Both the position numbers and the translations under genes were made by a program. Below, piece after piece: positions 17,404 to 26,339 of a DNA stretch of 64,000 nt. Each line of letters opens with the position of its first letter. The first letter of the stretch is position 1. The DNA is from Mycobacterium sp. OTB74 (GTDB lineage Bacteria > Actinomycetota > Actinomycetes > Mycobacteriales > Mycobacteriaceae), in contig NZ_JARXVD010000015.1 in NCBI RefSeq assembly GCF_029892685.1, positions 1 to 64,000 of the forward strand, written 5' to 3'. Under the pieces are notes generated by a model. It had not been told where the DNA came from. It made no database searches and saw nothing but the letters and a program-made list of their open reading frames with translations.

Positions 17404-18246
17404 AGCGCAATCGCAGGGCCGGGGTCGAGGACCGCTGGACCAAGACCGTGCGCGACGAAGAAGGCAACACACAGAAGGTGCCCAGCGCCAGACACGGCAA
17501 GGGACTGCGATGGATAGCCCGCTCCGTGGACGACGAAGGCCGGGAGCATACCAAGAGTTTCGACCGCAAGGTCGACGCGCAGCGGTGGCTCGACAAGCAG
17601 GTTTCCGACCAGGTGGCCGGCACGTGGACGGACCCGGCCCTGTCCACAGTGTCGTTCGGGATGATGGCGCAGCGGTGGATGTCCACGAAGGCGACCAGGG
17701 CACCCAAGACCGTCGCCGGATACCGGTCTCTACTAGACACCGTGGTGCTGCCACGGTGGAAGAACACGCCGCTCCGCCCGCCGGATAAGGGTCCGCCGGT
17801 CGGTCACCTACGTTCGCAAGACCGGTCTGGTGGAAGGCCCGACAAAGAACCACACGGCCCGCACGGTGCCCGTACCCGCATTCGTCGCACGGCTACTCGA
17901 AACCGAGGTCGCCGACCGCGAGGGCACCGCGCTGGTATTCGAGTCGGCGCGCGGCGGCGGGTACCTGACGCTCGGGCAGGCACGGCATTCGTTCATCAAG
18001 GCGGTGACGGCGGTCGGCGGGGCCGACGGGGTGCGGTTGCACGACCTGCGGCACACCTGCGCCTCGCTGGCGAGCTCGTCGGGCGCGAACATCAAGGTCG
18101 TTCAGAAGCTGCTCGGCCACAAATCGGCGGTGCTGACTCTCGACAGATACGGCCAGCTGTTCCCCGACGACCTCGACACCGTGGCCGCCGCTTTCGACGC
18201 CGCCGCTGAAATTACTGCGGACTGGCTGCGGACTGGCGTGTCCTGA
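17400..18246 (+). pseudogene. Tyrosine recombinase/phage integrase, internally deleted and frameshifted
   Basis: The frame from ATG 17400 gives an integrase N-terminus (arm-binding and SAM-like parts: GLRWIARSVDDEGREHTKSF, then QRWLDKQVSDQ and a core-binding start at about residue 80) up to LPRWKNTPL. At about 17775-17795 the homology jumps to another frame that supplies the C-terminal catalytic part: KNHTARTVPVPAF, HDLRHTCASL, LLGHKSAVLTLDRYGQLF. The first catalytic Arg and about 100 residues around it are gone. CCGCCGG occurs on both sides of the join, so deletion between short direct repeats is plausible. The retained His, Arg and Tyr cannot restore activity. It ends 41 bp from the 3' end of tRNA-Tyr. 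Confidence 0.85.
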
Positions 18247-18252
18247 GACGAA

Positions 18253-18281
18253 GTCAGGCCCCCTCGAAAGGGGGGCCTGAC
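18253..18281. terminator. Strong hairpin between integrase remnant and tRNA-Tyr
   Basis: A 12-bp arm GTCAGGCCCCCT faces AGGGGGGCCTGAC across a tiny loop (TCGAA region). It lies six bases from the tRNA 3' end and seven from the integrase stop, so it can stop transcription from both sides. There is no long T tract, as is usual in mycobacteria. Confidence 0.75.
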
Positions 18282-18286
18282 CAGTG

Positions 18287-18369
18287 TGGCAGGTACAGGA
18301 TTCGAACCTGTGTAGGCTTCCGCCGACGGATTTACAGTCCGCTCCCATTGGCCACTCGGGCAACCTGCC
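18287..18369 (-). tRNA. tRNA-Tyr (GTA)
   Basis: On the minus strand GGCAGGT pairs with ACCTGCC to form the acceptor stem. The anticodon loop is CTGTAAA, giving anticodon GTA. There is a long variable arm (type II tRNA, as usual for bacterial tRNA-Tyr) and a T arm CAGG-TTCGAAT-CCTG. CCA is not encoded. Its 3' end faces the integrase remnant, the normal layout for an integration site in a tRNA gene. Confidence 0.95.
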
Positions 18370-18483
18370 GGGTTTGTCACCGCCCCGGTAACCGGGTTTG
18401 GCGCGAGTAGCAGAGTACAACGAAGATGTACCGAACACGAAAACGAGTCCCCGACCAGGGGCGCGCACACGGAGGGCAATCCA

Positions 18484-18975
18484 ATGGCGGATTCATCGTT
18501 CGACATCGTCAGCAAGGTCGACCGGCAGGAAGTCGACAACGCGCTGAACCAGGCTGCCAAGGAACTGTCCACCCGTTTCGACTTCCGCGGCACCGACACC
18601 ACCATCGAATGGAAGGGTGACGAGGCCATCGAACTGGTCAGCTCGACCGAGGAGCGCGTCAAGGCCGCCGTCGACGTGTTCAAGGAGAAGCTGGTGCGTC
18701 GCGACATCTCGATGAAGGCCTTCGACGCCGGCGATCCGCAGGCCAGCGGCAAGACCTACAAGGTGTCCGGCACCCTGCAGCAGGGCATCAGCAGCGAGCA
18801 GGCCAAGAAGATCACCAAGATCATTCGCGACGACGGCCCCAAGGGCGTCAAGGCGCAGATCCAGGGCGACGAGATTCGGGTGTCCAGCAAGAAGCGTGAC
18901 GACCTGCAGGCCGTCATCGCGCTGCTCAAGGGTGCTGATCTGGACGTGGCGCTGCAGTTCGTCAACTACCGCTGA
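18484..18975 (+). CDS. yajQ: YajQ-family nucleotide-binding protein (UPF0234, Rv0566c-like)
   Basis: 163 residues, full length for the family. It starts with MADSSFDIVSKVDRQEVDNA and carries the two RNA-recognition-like folds of YajQ: FDFRGTDTTIEWKGDEAIEL in the first half and IQGDEIRVSSKKRDDLQAVI in the second, ending in LQFVNYR. Members bind nucleotides, in some bacteria cyclic-di-GMP, and nucleic acid. ATG 18484 has GGAGGG upstream. It begins the conserved block and is followed 64 bp later by gpsA in the same direction. Confidence 0.93.
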   Translation: MADSSFDIVSKVDRQEVDNALNQAAKELSTRFDFRGTDTTIEWKGDEAIELVSSTEERVKAAVDVFKEKLVRRDISMKAFDAGDPQASGKTYKVSGTLQQGISSEQAKKITKIIRDDGPKGVKAQIQGDEIRVSSKKRDDLQAVIALLKGADLDVALQFVNYR

Positions 18976-19039
18976 ATCGGCTGCGCGCAACGCAGCAAAT
19001 CGCCGCGAGTACGAGGCCTCGGCGCATAACCTGATCGCC

Positions 19040-20065
19040 ATGGCAACGGCGCAGCGCGAACCCACGGTAGTCGTCCTCGGCGGAGGGTCGTGGGGCACCA
19101 CGGTCGCCGCCATCTGTGCGCGCCGCGGCCCGACACTGCAGTGGGTGCGGTCCGCAGAGACCGCTGCCGACATCAACGAAAAGCATTGCAACACCCGGTA
19201 TTTGGGTAACGAAGTGATGCTGCCCAAGTCCCTGCGCGCAACCACCGACTTCTCCGAGGCAGCCAATCGCGCCGATGTCATCGTGATGGGCGTGCCGTCG
19301 CACGGGTTCCGCGGGGTGCTGGTCGAGTTGGCAAAGGAACTGCGCCCGTGGGTACCGGTGGTGTCGCTGGTGAAGGGTCTGGAGCAGGGCTCCAACCTAC
19401 GCATGAGCGAGATCGTCGATGAGGTACTCCCCGGGCACCCGGCCGGAATTCTGGCCGGGCCCAACATCGCCCGTGAAGTCGCCGAGGGTTACGCGGCGGC
19501 GGCGGTGCTGGCCATGCCGGACCAACACCTGGCGGCCAACTTGGCAACGTTGTTCCGTACCAAGCGTTTTCGCACGTACACCACTGATGACGTGGTGGGT
19601 GTAGAGATGGCCGGTGCGCTGAAGAACGTGTACGCGATTGCGGTCGGCATGGGCTATTCGCTGGGCATCGGCGAGAACACGCGGGCGTTGGTGATGGCCC
19701 GCGCGGTGGCCGAGATGTCCCGGCTGGGCGTGGCCATGGGCGGCAAGCGTGACACCTTCGCCGGACTGGCCGGTATGGGCGATCTGATCGTGACATGCAC
19801 CAGCCAGCGCAGCCGCAACCGTCACGTCGGCGAGCAACTCGGCCAGGGCAAGACCATCGACGAGATCATCGCCTCGATGAACCAGGTAGCCGAGGGAGTT
19901 AAAGCCGCCAGCGTAATCATGGAATTCGCCGACAAACACGGCCTCAACATGCCCATTGCCCGCGAGGTGGATCGCGTGGTGAACCACGGCGCAACCGTCG
20001 AAGACGCCTATGCCGGGCTGGCCGCCGAGAAGCCCGGGCACGAGGTACACGGCTCAGGTTTCTAG
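19040..20065 (+). CDS. gpsA: Glycerol-3-phosphate dehydrogenase [NAD(P)+]
   Basis: 341 residues from ATG 19040; the frame is open upstream into yajQ but has no homology there. The enzyme reduces dihydroxyacetone phosphate to sn-glycerol-3-phosphate for phospholipid synthesis. The Rossmann motif VLGGGSWGTT is at the N-terminus, then SLVKGLEQGS, GPNIAREVA, the catalytic Lys in GALKNVYAIAVGM, and RAVAEMSRLGVAMGG with GMGDLIVTCTSQRSRN. It corresponds to Rv0564c; the monooxygenase that separates it from yajQ in M. tuberculosis (Rv0565c) is absent here. Confidence 0.96.
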   Translation: MATAQREPTVVVLGGGSWGTTVAAICARRGPTLQWVRSAETAADINEKHCNTRYLGNEVMLPKSLRATTDFSEAANRADVIVMGVPSHGFRGVLVELAKELRPWVPVVSLVKGLEQGSNLRMSEIVDEVLPGHPAGILAGPNIAREVAEGYAAAAVLAMPDQHLAANLATLFRTKRFRTYTTDDVVGVEMAGALKNVYAIAVGMGYSLGIGENTRALVMARAVAEMSRLGVAMGGKRDTFAGLAGMGDLIVTCTSQRSRNRHVGEQLGQGKTIDEIIASMNQVAEGVKAASVIMEFADKHGLNMPIAREVDRVVNHGATVEDAYAGLAAEKPGHEVHGSGF

Positions 20066-20088
20066 GCCGTACTAGTTGGCCGCCGGAC

Positions 20089-20640
20089 TCAGTTGGCGAA
20101 AGGGCTTCGGTCTTTCGGCCTGTCCAGCAACGGGTTTGACGGGTTGGCGATGAAGCTGCCCGCCGGGCTGAGGACGAACCCGGACTGGTCGAAGCTGTTG
20201 ACGCAGGCCGTCATGACCCCGTCGGTACCGCAGCTGACGTTGCGGAAGCTGATCCGCGACCCGGCGGGCAACGTTCGCACCGGGCCGTCCATCTCACCCA
20301 TGTAGATCGGCCGGTCGATGACCGAGAACTGCGGCGCGCCGACCTGGCCTCCGCTGACCATGTTGGCCCCGCCGGGAGCCGCCGGAAGTGCGCCGCTGCA
20401 GCCGTATTCACCGCTGTTGCGTCGGATCAGGCAGGTCACTCCGCCAGGAGCCATGAACGTGTAGAAAGTGCCGTCCTTGCCGGCGAAGTCCGAAGGCTTG
20501 ACCGGCGTGAACCCGTTGAGGTTCGGAGCGGGCGGCGACGGCGGAGGGTCATCCTGCGGGTCAGCACTGGCGACGGCAGGGGCGGTCAGCACCACGCCCG
20601 CTGCAACCAGGCCGATCACCAATCTGTTGAGCACAGCCAC
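20089..20640 (-). CDS. Secreted protein of unknown function
   Basis: 183 residues. A clear signal peptide (RLVIGLVAAGVVLTAPAVASA, cleavage near residue 27) is followed by a Pro-rich stretch and a globular domain. That domain has four cysteines in two pairs (GVTCLIRRNSGEYGCSG and NVSCGTDGVMTACVN), probably two disulfides. GTG 20640 is the start. It is convergent with gpsA (23-bp gap). This type of small Cys-paired exported protein is common in mycobacteria; I do not know a function. Confidence 0.8.
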   Translation of the reverse strand: MAVLNRLVIGLVAAGVVLTAPAVASADPQDDPPPSPPAPNLNGFTPVKPSDFAGKDGTFYTFMAPGGVTCLIRRNSGEYGCSGALPAAPGGANMVSGGQVGAPQFSVIDRPIYMGEMDGPVRTLPAGSRISFRNVSCGTDGVMTACVNSFDQSGFVLSPAGSFIANPSNPLLDRPKDRSPFAN

Positions 20641-20701
20641 ACCCTAGACCTCACGCGGGCGCCGCACGCGGGTCCGCGATCGGTCCACGCCGAAAATCGG
20701 G

Positions 20702-21016
20702 TCAGCCCTTGCACTCCAGGTCGACGTACACGGTGGTGTAGAGCTTCACCGTTTCGGTGTTGCCGCGCGGCCGGGCCTGCAACTCGGTGATGTCGCGACC
20801 CGGGCGCACTGCGCTGACGGTGCACTTGTCGATCGAGCTGTTCCCGACCTTGGACTGGATGACCTTGTAGCCCTCGGACTGCAGGTGATTGATGGTCTCC
20901 ACCGCACTGGCACCCGGGGCGACCGCGTGTGGGTAGTCGGCAGCGGCCGGCGCAGCCAGAGCCACACCCACGGAAACTACGGCAGCAATACCGGCACCGA
21001 TGGCGGCGTTCCTCAT
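20702..21016 (-). CDS. Small secreted protein of unknown function
   Basis: 104 residues from ATG 21016, chosen because GGAGGAAAAGCC precedes it. The signal peptide MRNAAIGAGIAAVVSVGVAL ends near AAPAAA-DYP. The mature part (about 75 residues) has a VETINHLQSEGYKVIQSKVG motif, typical of a PASTA-like or BON-like beta-alpha fold, and two cysteines (DKCTVSAV, VDLECKG). It is 61 bp upstream of the other secreted protein gene on the same strand. Confidence 0.8.
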   Translation of the reverse strand: MRNAAIGAGIAAVVSVGVALAAPAAADYPHAVAPGASAVETINHLQSEGYKVIQSKVGNSSIDKCTVSAVRPGRDITELQARPRGNTETVKLYTTVYVDLECKG

Positions 21017-21166
21017 GGCTTTTCCTCCGTAAATCCAGGGCCGAATCCGTGCGAATTGGTTAACTCCAGGATAACGAGAGATGACGGCAAGGATCGCCTT
21101 CTCATGTCGAACACATACAAATATCCGCATGAATGGCCGGCTGAAACTCAGGCCGTATTCATATAT

Positions 21167-22693
21167 TCATTCCGGCTCGTGCGGCGCATGCAATTCGCTC
21201 ACCATGACATACTTCCCGGGCTCTCGAACCAGCGGCAGCCGTACGGTGAAAACCGTTCCAGCCGAGTTGGATTCGACAGATACCGTGCCATCGTGCGCGT
21301 GCACCACCGAGGCCACGATAGCCAGCCCCAGGCCCGTGCTGCCCAATTCCCGAGAGCGGGATTGGTCGGCACGGACAAATCTGTTGAACAAAATCGGCAA
21401 CAGCTCAGTGTCAATTCCAGGACCGTCATCGGCGACGGTGAGTTCGACATATCCGGGGCTGGGTGTCAATTTCGTAGTGACCGTCACTCCGGCCGGTGTA
21501 TGCACGCGGGCATTTGCCAGCAGATTGCCCACCACCTGATGCAACCGGGCCGGGTCACCGCGCACCCACAGCGGCACATCCGGAATCCGGGTGCGCCAGT
21601 GGTGCTCCGGCGAGGACACCGCGGTGTCATTGACGACGTTGATCAGCAGTTCGCACAGATCGACGTCGGCGGACTCCAGGTCCTGGCGCTCTTCCAGACG
21701 GGACAACAGCAGCAGGTCCTCGACCAGGCCGGTCATCCGCTGCGCCTCGGCCTCGATGCGGGCCAGTGCATATTCGGTGGTCGGCGGTAATGCCGCGCTG
21801 TCCTGCCGGGTCAGCTCGGCGTAGCCGCGGATGGCCGCCAGCGGGGTGCGTAACTCGTGGCTGGCGTCGGTGAGAAACTGCCTGGTCCGACGGTCCGATG
21901 CGGCGATCTGAGCCAGCGCACTGTCGACGTTGTCCAGCAGTTGGTTGAGGGTGTGGCCGACGATTCCGACCTCGTTGCCGGGGTCGGTGTCCTGCTCGCC
22001 GACGCGCTCGGTGATGCGGTGGTCCTCGGTGTCGATCTCGCGGGCGGCCACTTTGGCCGCGGTCGAGGCGACCCGTCGCAGTGGCCGCAGCGCATAGCGG
22101 ACCACCAGCACGCTTCCCGTTGCGGTCAGGACCAGTGCCGCGATGGTGATGATCGCGACCATCACGGTCTTGCGGGCCACCACACTGTTGGCGCGGGCCA
22201 GGGACACCCCGGACACCAGGACGTCGCCGCCGCCGGCGTCCTGCCCAGCCAGGCGATACCAGCCCAGCTCGGGCAGCTTCACCGTGCGCGGGGCGAGGTT
22301 GGCCCACCGCTGGGCACCAACCGCCTCGGAGACTCCGGCCGGTGTCGGCTCAGGCTCACCGTCCGGGAACACCGCCGACTGCACCACCGCGCCGTCGTGC
22401 AGCACCGCGATCAGGTTCCCGGGTGCCTGGCCGGCGAACGCCGTCAGACCATCGGCTCCGGCGTCGATGGGATGAGCGGGATCACCCCGCTTGATCTGGA
22501 GCCGGTCGTACGAATGCCCGAGCGCATCGAGCGACCTGGCGAGCTCGCCGTCGCTCATGGCCGAGACGTAGGAGTGCAGGCTGTACACCGACAACGCCCC
22601 GACGGTCAGCAGCACCACACTGACCACGGCCGTGACACCCAGCACCAACTGCCTGCGGACAGTGCGGGGGCGCCACCACCGGCTCCGATTCAT
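21167..22693 (-). CDS. Two-component sensor histidine kinase (TrcS-like)
   Basis: 508 residues. Two membrane helices (about 15-37 and 177-199) enclose an extracytoplasmic sensor of about 140 residues. A HAMP domain follows (RYALRPLRRVAS at 199-210). His279 in DASHELRTPLAAIRGY is the phosphorylation site. ATP-binding boxes are present: N box VVGNLLANARVHT, G1 VADDGPGID, and GSTGLGLAIV. It is 29 bp downstream of its response regulator gene. The sensed signal is not evident. The TrcS assignment rests on overall resemblance of the pair. Confidence 0.9.
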   Translation of the reverse strand: MNRSRWWRPRTVRRQLVLGVTAVVSVVLLTVGALSVYSLHSYVSAMSDGELARSLDALGHSYDRLQIKRGDPAHPIDAGADGLTAFAGQAPGNLIAVLHDGAVVQSAVFPDGEPEPTPAGVSEAVGAQRWANLAPRTVKLPELGWYRLAGQDAGGGDVLVSGVSLARANSVVARKTVMVAIITIAALVLTATGSVLVVRYALRPLRRVASTAAKVAAREIDTEDHRITERVGEQDTDPGNEVGIVGHTLNQLLDNVDSALAQIAASDRRTRQFLTDASHELRTPLAAIRGYAELTRQDSAALPPTTEYALARIEAEAQRMTGLVEDLLLLSRLEERQDLESADVDLCELLINVVNDTAVSSPEHHWRTRIPDVPLWVRGDPARLHQVVGNLLANARVHTPAGVTVTTKLTPSPGYVELTVADDGPGIDTELLPILFNRFVRADQSRSRELGSTGLGLAIVASVVHAHDGTVSVESNSAGTVFTVRLPLVREPGKYVMVSELHAPHEPE

Positions 22694-22722
22694 GAACGCC
22701 TCATCGGGGGCTCACTACCGGT

Positions 22723-23496
22723 TCAGTCCTCCGGTCCGGCCGGGCGCAGCATGTACCCCACGCCCCGGACGGTCTGGATCATGGGCTCGCGACCGGTGTC
22801 GATCTTTTTGCGCAGGTAGGAGATGTACAGGTCGACGATGCTTGACTTGCCACCGAACCCGTAGTTCCACACGCGGTCCAGAATCTCAGCCCGGCTGATC
22901 GCCCGTCGCGGATTGCGCATCAAATAGCGCAGCAGTTCGAACTCGGTGACCGTCAGGGCGATGGGCTCACTGGCCCGCGTGACCTCGCGACTAGCCCCGT
23001 TGAGCACCATGTCACCAACTTTGAGCACTTCGTCGGACTGCGGTGCCAGCTGGCTGGAACGACGCAGCAGTCCCCGTAGCCGGGCCACGAGTTCTTCCAG
23101 GCTGAACGGCTTGGTCATGTAATCGTCGGCGCCGGCGGTCAGCCCCGACACCCGGTCCATCACCGAGTCGCGCGCGGTGAGGAACAGCGTTGGGGTGTAC
23201 CCCTCCGCTTCTCGCACACGCTGCAGCAACTGCAGGCCATCGGTGTCCGGCAGCATGATGTCCAGCACCACGAGGTCGGGTTCCATCTCGTTGAACTTGG
23301 CCACCGCATCGCGACCGTTGTGCGCGACCTCGACTGTCCAGCCCTCGTAGTGCAGCGCCATCTTGACCAGGTTGGTCAGCGCCGGCTCGTCATCGACCAG
23401 CAACACCCGGATGGGTGATCCGTCGGCGCGCTCGATACGCGGCAGCTGGCCCAGGACAGCCGCGCGCGGGTGACGTTCACGGGGAGGTACCGACAT
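22723..23496 (-). CDS. Two-component response regulator, OmpR/PhoB family (TrcR-like)
   Basis: 257 residues from the second Met (23496), chosen because GGAGGT (23506-23511) touches the first ATG (23505) but sits nine bases from this one. Receiver domain: acidic pair D35/D36, phospho-accepting D79 in LVVLDIMLP, Thr in FLTARDS and Lys in YMTKPFS. The C-terminal winged helix contains LTVTEFELLRYLM and VDLYISYLRKKIDTG ... VRGVGYML. The pair is transcribed leftwards from a promoter near 23575. Targets are unknown, although autoregulation is usual for this family. Confidence 0.93.
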   Translation of the reverse strand: MSVPPRERHPRAAVLGQLPRIERADGSPIRVLLVDDEPALTNLVKMALHYEGWTVEVAHNGRDAVAKFNEMEPDLVVLDIMLPDTDGLQLLQRVREAEGYTPTLFLTARDSVMDRVSGLTAGADDYMTKPFSLEELVARLRGLLRRSSQLAPQSDEVLKVGDMVLNGASREVTRASEPIALTVTEFELLRYLMRNPRRAISRAEILDRVWNYGFGGKSSIVDLYISYLRKKIDTGREPMIQTVRGVGYMLRPAGPED

Positions 23497-23560
23497 TGTG
23501 GTCATACCTCCATTCTCCGGAGCTCACAGATGGTTGTCACAGTGTTCATACCGACTTCAA

Positions 23561-23589
23561 ATAATAGTCGTAGATATGACGCGGGTCAC
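23561..23589 (-). promoter_or_regulatory. Candidate sigma-A promoter for the two-component operon
   Basis: On the minus strand GTGACC (23589-23584) and TATTAT (23566-23561) are separated by 17 bp, a reasonable -35/-10 pair. The predicted transcript start is about 50 bases before the response regulator start. Confidence 0.4.
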
Positions 23590-23967
23590 CCCCGTCAACT
23601 ATGCGATCCCTTTCGAGAATCGTTGCCATACAGAGATTTTGGGTCGGCAATTAACGCCGCATAACCGAGTGATCCGCACCGTGCGGAGCACCTTCCAGGT
23701 GCCCTACGACGCACTCACCGAGCCGATGACCGAAAAATTTGCGTTCTCTATGCGTCCGCCGCGCTGCCTTGACCGCCCTAGAAAGCGATAAATATTCTCG
23801 CCCTTAGCAATTGGCATCAATTGCCATCAATGCTGTCAGCACAACGCGGAAATACGTTGTGCCAATATGCATTTCATCGACAAAGACGTCGGCGGACCAC
23901 ACGGACACAGGCAGGCGATCCACCTGCAGGTCGTCCCCGAAGATGGACCGGAGAACGGAAACTTCCC
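23590..23967. other. Gene-free spacer upstream of the SulP-carbonic anhydrase gene
   Basis: This stretch is visibly more AT-rich than its neighbours and I find no credible gene. It holds an inverted repeat GCACAACG (23839-23846) facing CGTTGTGC (23855-23862), and a nearby GCAATT/AATTGC dyad around 23809-23827. Either could be an operator for the divergent or downstream gene, or a transcription attenuation hairpin. Confidence 0.4.
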
Positions 23968-26145
23968 ATGCAGCAAACCGCTTCACTGGCAAGCAGATTG
24001 CGCCCAATACTGCGCTACGACCTACCCGCTTCCCTGGTGGTGTTCCTGGTGGCTCTGCCACTATCGCTGGGCATCGCCGTGGCATCCAACGCCCCGGTGC
24101 TGGCCGGCATCATCGCCGCCATCGTCGGCGGCATCGTCGCCGGGGCACTCGGCGGGTCTCCGTTGCAGGTCAGCGGGCCGGCCGCCGGTCTGACCGTGGT
24201 GGTCGCCGGTCTGGTTGCCGAGTTCGGCTGGGTCGGGACGTGCGCCATCACTGTCGGCGCCGGCATCCTGCAGATCCTGTTCGGGTTGAGCCGGGTGGCT
24301 CGGGCTGCGCTGGCCATCTCCCCCGTCGTGGTGCACGCCATGCTGGCCGGTATCGGCATCACCATTGCGCTGCAGCAGCTGCACGTGCTGCTGGGCGGAA
24401 CCTCCAACAGCTCCGCGTGGGACAACATCGAAGAGCTGCCTGCGCAGCTGACCAACATCCACGGCCCCGGTTTCCTGCTGGGCATGCTGGTCATCATCAC
24501 TCTGGTCTGCTGGCGCTGGGTGCCGGCGCCGATCAACAGGATCCCCGGCCCGCTGGTCGCCATCGCCGGTGTGACGCTGCTGTCGGTCGTGCTTTCCTTC
24601 GACGTCAAGCGCATCCAGCTCAACGGCTCGCTGCTGGATTCGCTGACTCTGCCCGCGCTCCCCACAAACGACTGGGACGGCGTCATCGCCGGTGTGCTGA
24701 CGGTGGCCCTGATCGCCAGCGTTGAGAGCCTGCTGTCGGCCGTGTCCGTGGATCGTATGCACAACGGCCCGCGCACCAACTTCGACCGCGAACTGCTCGG
24801 CCAGGGAACCGCCAACGTCGTCTCGGGCGCCATCGGCGGCCTGCCGGTCACCGGCGTCATCGTCCGCAGTGCCACCAACGTCAACGCAGGCGCCAAGACC
24901 CGGGCCTCGACCATCATGCACGGCGTCTGGATCCTGGTGTTCGCGGTGCCGTTCGCCGGCCTGGTCCAGCTGATCCCGACGGCGGCGCTGGCCGGCCTGT
25001 TGATCGTCATCGGCTGCCAGTTGGTCAAGCGTGCCCACATCGAAACTGCCCTTCGCACAGGCGATATCGCGGTCTACACGGTCACCGTCTTGGGCGTGGT
25101 GTTCCTGAATCTACTGGAGGGTGTGCTGATCGGGCTGGGCCTGGCCGTGGCGTTGACGGTCTGGCGTGTGGTGAAGGCCAAGATGCACGCCGAACCCGTC
25201 GGGGACAACCGGTGGCTGGTGGTCATCGAAGGATCGGTGTCCTTCCTGTCGCTACCGCGACTGACATCGGTGCTGGCATCGGTACCGGCCGGCACTGATG
25301 TCACGGTCGAACTATCGGTCGACTTCATCGACCACGCGGCGCACGAGACCATCGACGAGTGGAAGCGCCAGCATGAGATCGGCGGCGGCAGTGTCGACAT
25401 CCACGAGCACGGCACTGTCGAGATGCACAGCGCCACCGCCGGCCCGCCGGCCCGCGCGTTCAACCCGTTCGACAAGCGCTCCGGCGTCTTCCCGTGGAAG
25501 TCACAACCGCAGTCGACCTCGGTGATGGACGGCCTGGCCACCTACCACCGCCGCACCGCCCCGGTGCTGCGTCCGCACATGCAGGACTTGGCCCACAGCC
25601 AGAAGCCCGAGACACTGTTCCTGACCTGCGCGGATTCGCGGATCGTGCCCAACGTCATCACCAGCAGCGGCCCCGGCGACCTGTTCACCGTCCGCAATGT
25701 CGGCAACCTGATCCCGGACGGGCGGGCCGACGCTTCGGTCGAAGCGGCCATCGCGTTTGCCGTTGACGTCCTTCATGTTTCATCGATCGTGGTGTGCGGC
25801 CACTCCAGCTGCGGCGCTATGACCGCGGTTCTCGGCGGCAACAACACCGCCGACGAACACCTGCACCAGTGGCTTTCCCATGGCGATTCGGCGCTGAGCG
25901 CCTTCGATCAGGGCCGGCACCCGGTGGCGCAGGCCGCGGCAAACGAGGGCTTCGGCGTCGTCGACCAGTTGTCTATGGTGAACGTCGCGGTCCAGGTGCG
26001 GACGCTGGCCGAGCACCCGGTGGTGCGGAGCAAGCACCGCGTCGGCGAACTCGAGGTGATCGGGCTGTTCTACGACATCGGGACCGCCGCGGCGCTGCGG
26101 GTTACCGCGTCGGGCATCAACCGCCTGGTCGACGCTTCCGACTAG
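23968..26145 (+). CDS. SulP-family anion transporter fused to beta-carbonic anhydrase
   Basis: 725 residues from ATG 23968 (an in-frame opening from 23821 lacks homology). Residues about 20-395 form a SulP transporter core with ten or more membrane helices (LPASLVVFLVALPLSLGIAV at the start; NFDRELLGQGTANVVSGAIG in the middle). A STAS-like part follows at 405-510. Residues about 520-725 are a beta-carbonic anhydrase with zinc ligands C554 (TCADSR), H612 and C615 (VCGHSSCG), and the D556/R558 dyad. The fusion, similar in layout to Rv3273, couples bicarbonate (or another anion) transport to CO2 hydration. It is not part of the M. tuberculosis version of this region. Confidence 0.93.
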   Translation: MQQTASLASRLRPILRYDLPASLVVFLVALPLSLGIAVASNAPVLAGIIAAIVGGIVAGALGGSPLQVSGPAAGLTVVVAGLVAEFGWVGTCAITVGAGILQILFGLSRVARAALAISPVVVHAMLAGIGITIALQQLHVLLGGTSNSSAWDNIEELPAQLTNIHGPGFLLGMLVIITLVCWRWVPAPINRIPGPLVAIAGVTLLSVVLSFDVKRIQLNGSLLDSLTLPALPTNDWDGVIAGVLTVALIASVESLLSAVSVDRMHNGPRTNFDRELLGQGTANVVSGAIGGLPVTGVIVRSATNVNAGAKTRASTIMHGVWILVFAVPFAGLVQLIPTAALAGLLIVIGCQLVKRAHIETALRTGDIAVYTVTVLGVVFLNLLEGVLIGLGLAVALTVWRVVKAKMHAEPVGDNRWLVVIEGSVSFLSLPRLTSVLASVPAGTDVTVELSVDFIDHAAHETIDEWKRQHEIGGGSVDIHEHGTVEMHSATAGPPARAFNPFDKRSGVFPWKSQPQSTSVMDGLATYHRRTAPVLRPHMQDLAHSQKPETLFLTCADSRIVPNVITSSGPGDLFTVRNVGNLIPDGRADASVEAAIAFAVDVLHVSSIVVCGHSSCGAMTAVLGGNNTADEHLHQWLSHGDSALSAFDQGRHPVAQAAANEGFGVVDQLSMVNVAVQVRTLAEHPVVRSKHRVGELEVIGLFYDIGTAAALRVTASGINRLVDASD

Positions 26146-26160
26146 CCACGCCTTGTCGCT

Positions 26161-26215
26161 GACGCTGAATCCAGGGCCACAAACCGCGAGAGCGGACGGC
26201 CCTGGATACAGCGTC
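26161..26215. terminator. Nested hairpin terminator between convergent genes
   Basis: Two 18-bp arms (26161-26178 and 26198-26215) pair with one mismatch, and the 19-base loop holds its own hairpin CCGC-GAGA-GCGG (26184-26195). It sits between the transporter gene and htpX, whose ends converge, so it should work in both directions. Confidence 0.7.
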
Positions 26216-26339
26216 AACAGCGGCGTTCGCTAACCGCAGCAGAAGCCCGTCAGAGGTATCTCGGTATGCAGGTGCCGAGATCGGCGAAATGGCCGCTTTT
26301 ACTCGACCTTTGCGGCCCGTTTGTCCGTTTGGCGGAACA

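Noticed and set aside
18253..18281. Hairpin as an attachment-site core
   Set aside because: The perfect dyad and position after both gene ends fit a terminator; no second copy was seen in the window.
23498..23791. 97-codon open frame on the plus strand before the transporter
   Set aside because: No start signal, no recognisable domain and atypical composition; treated as spacer.
23821..23967. N-terminal extension of the SulP fusion
   Set aside because: It reads Arg/Thr-rich without homology and the transporter starts with MQQTASLASRLRPILRYDLP.
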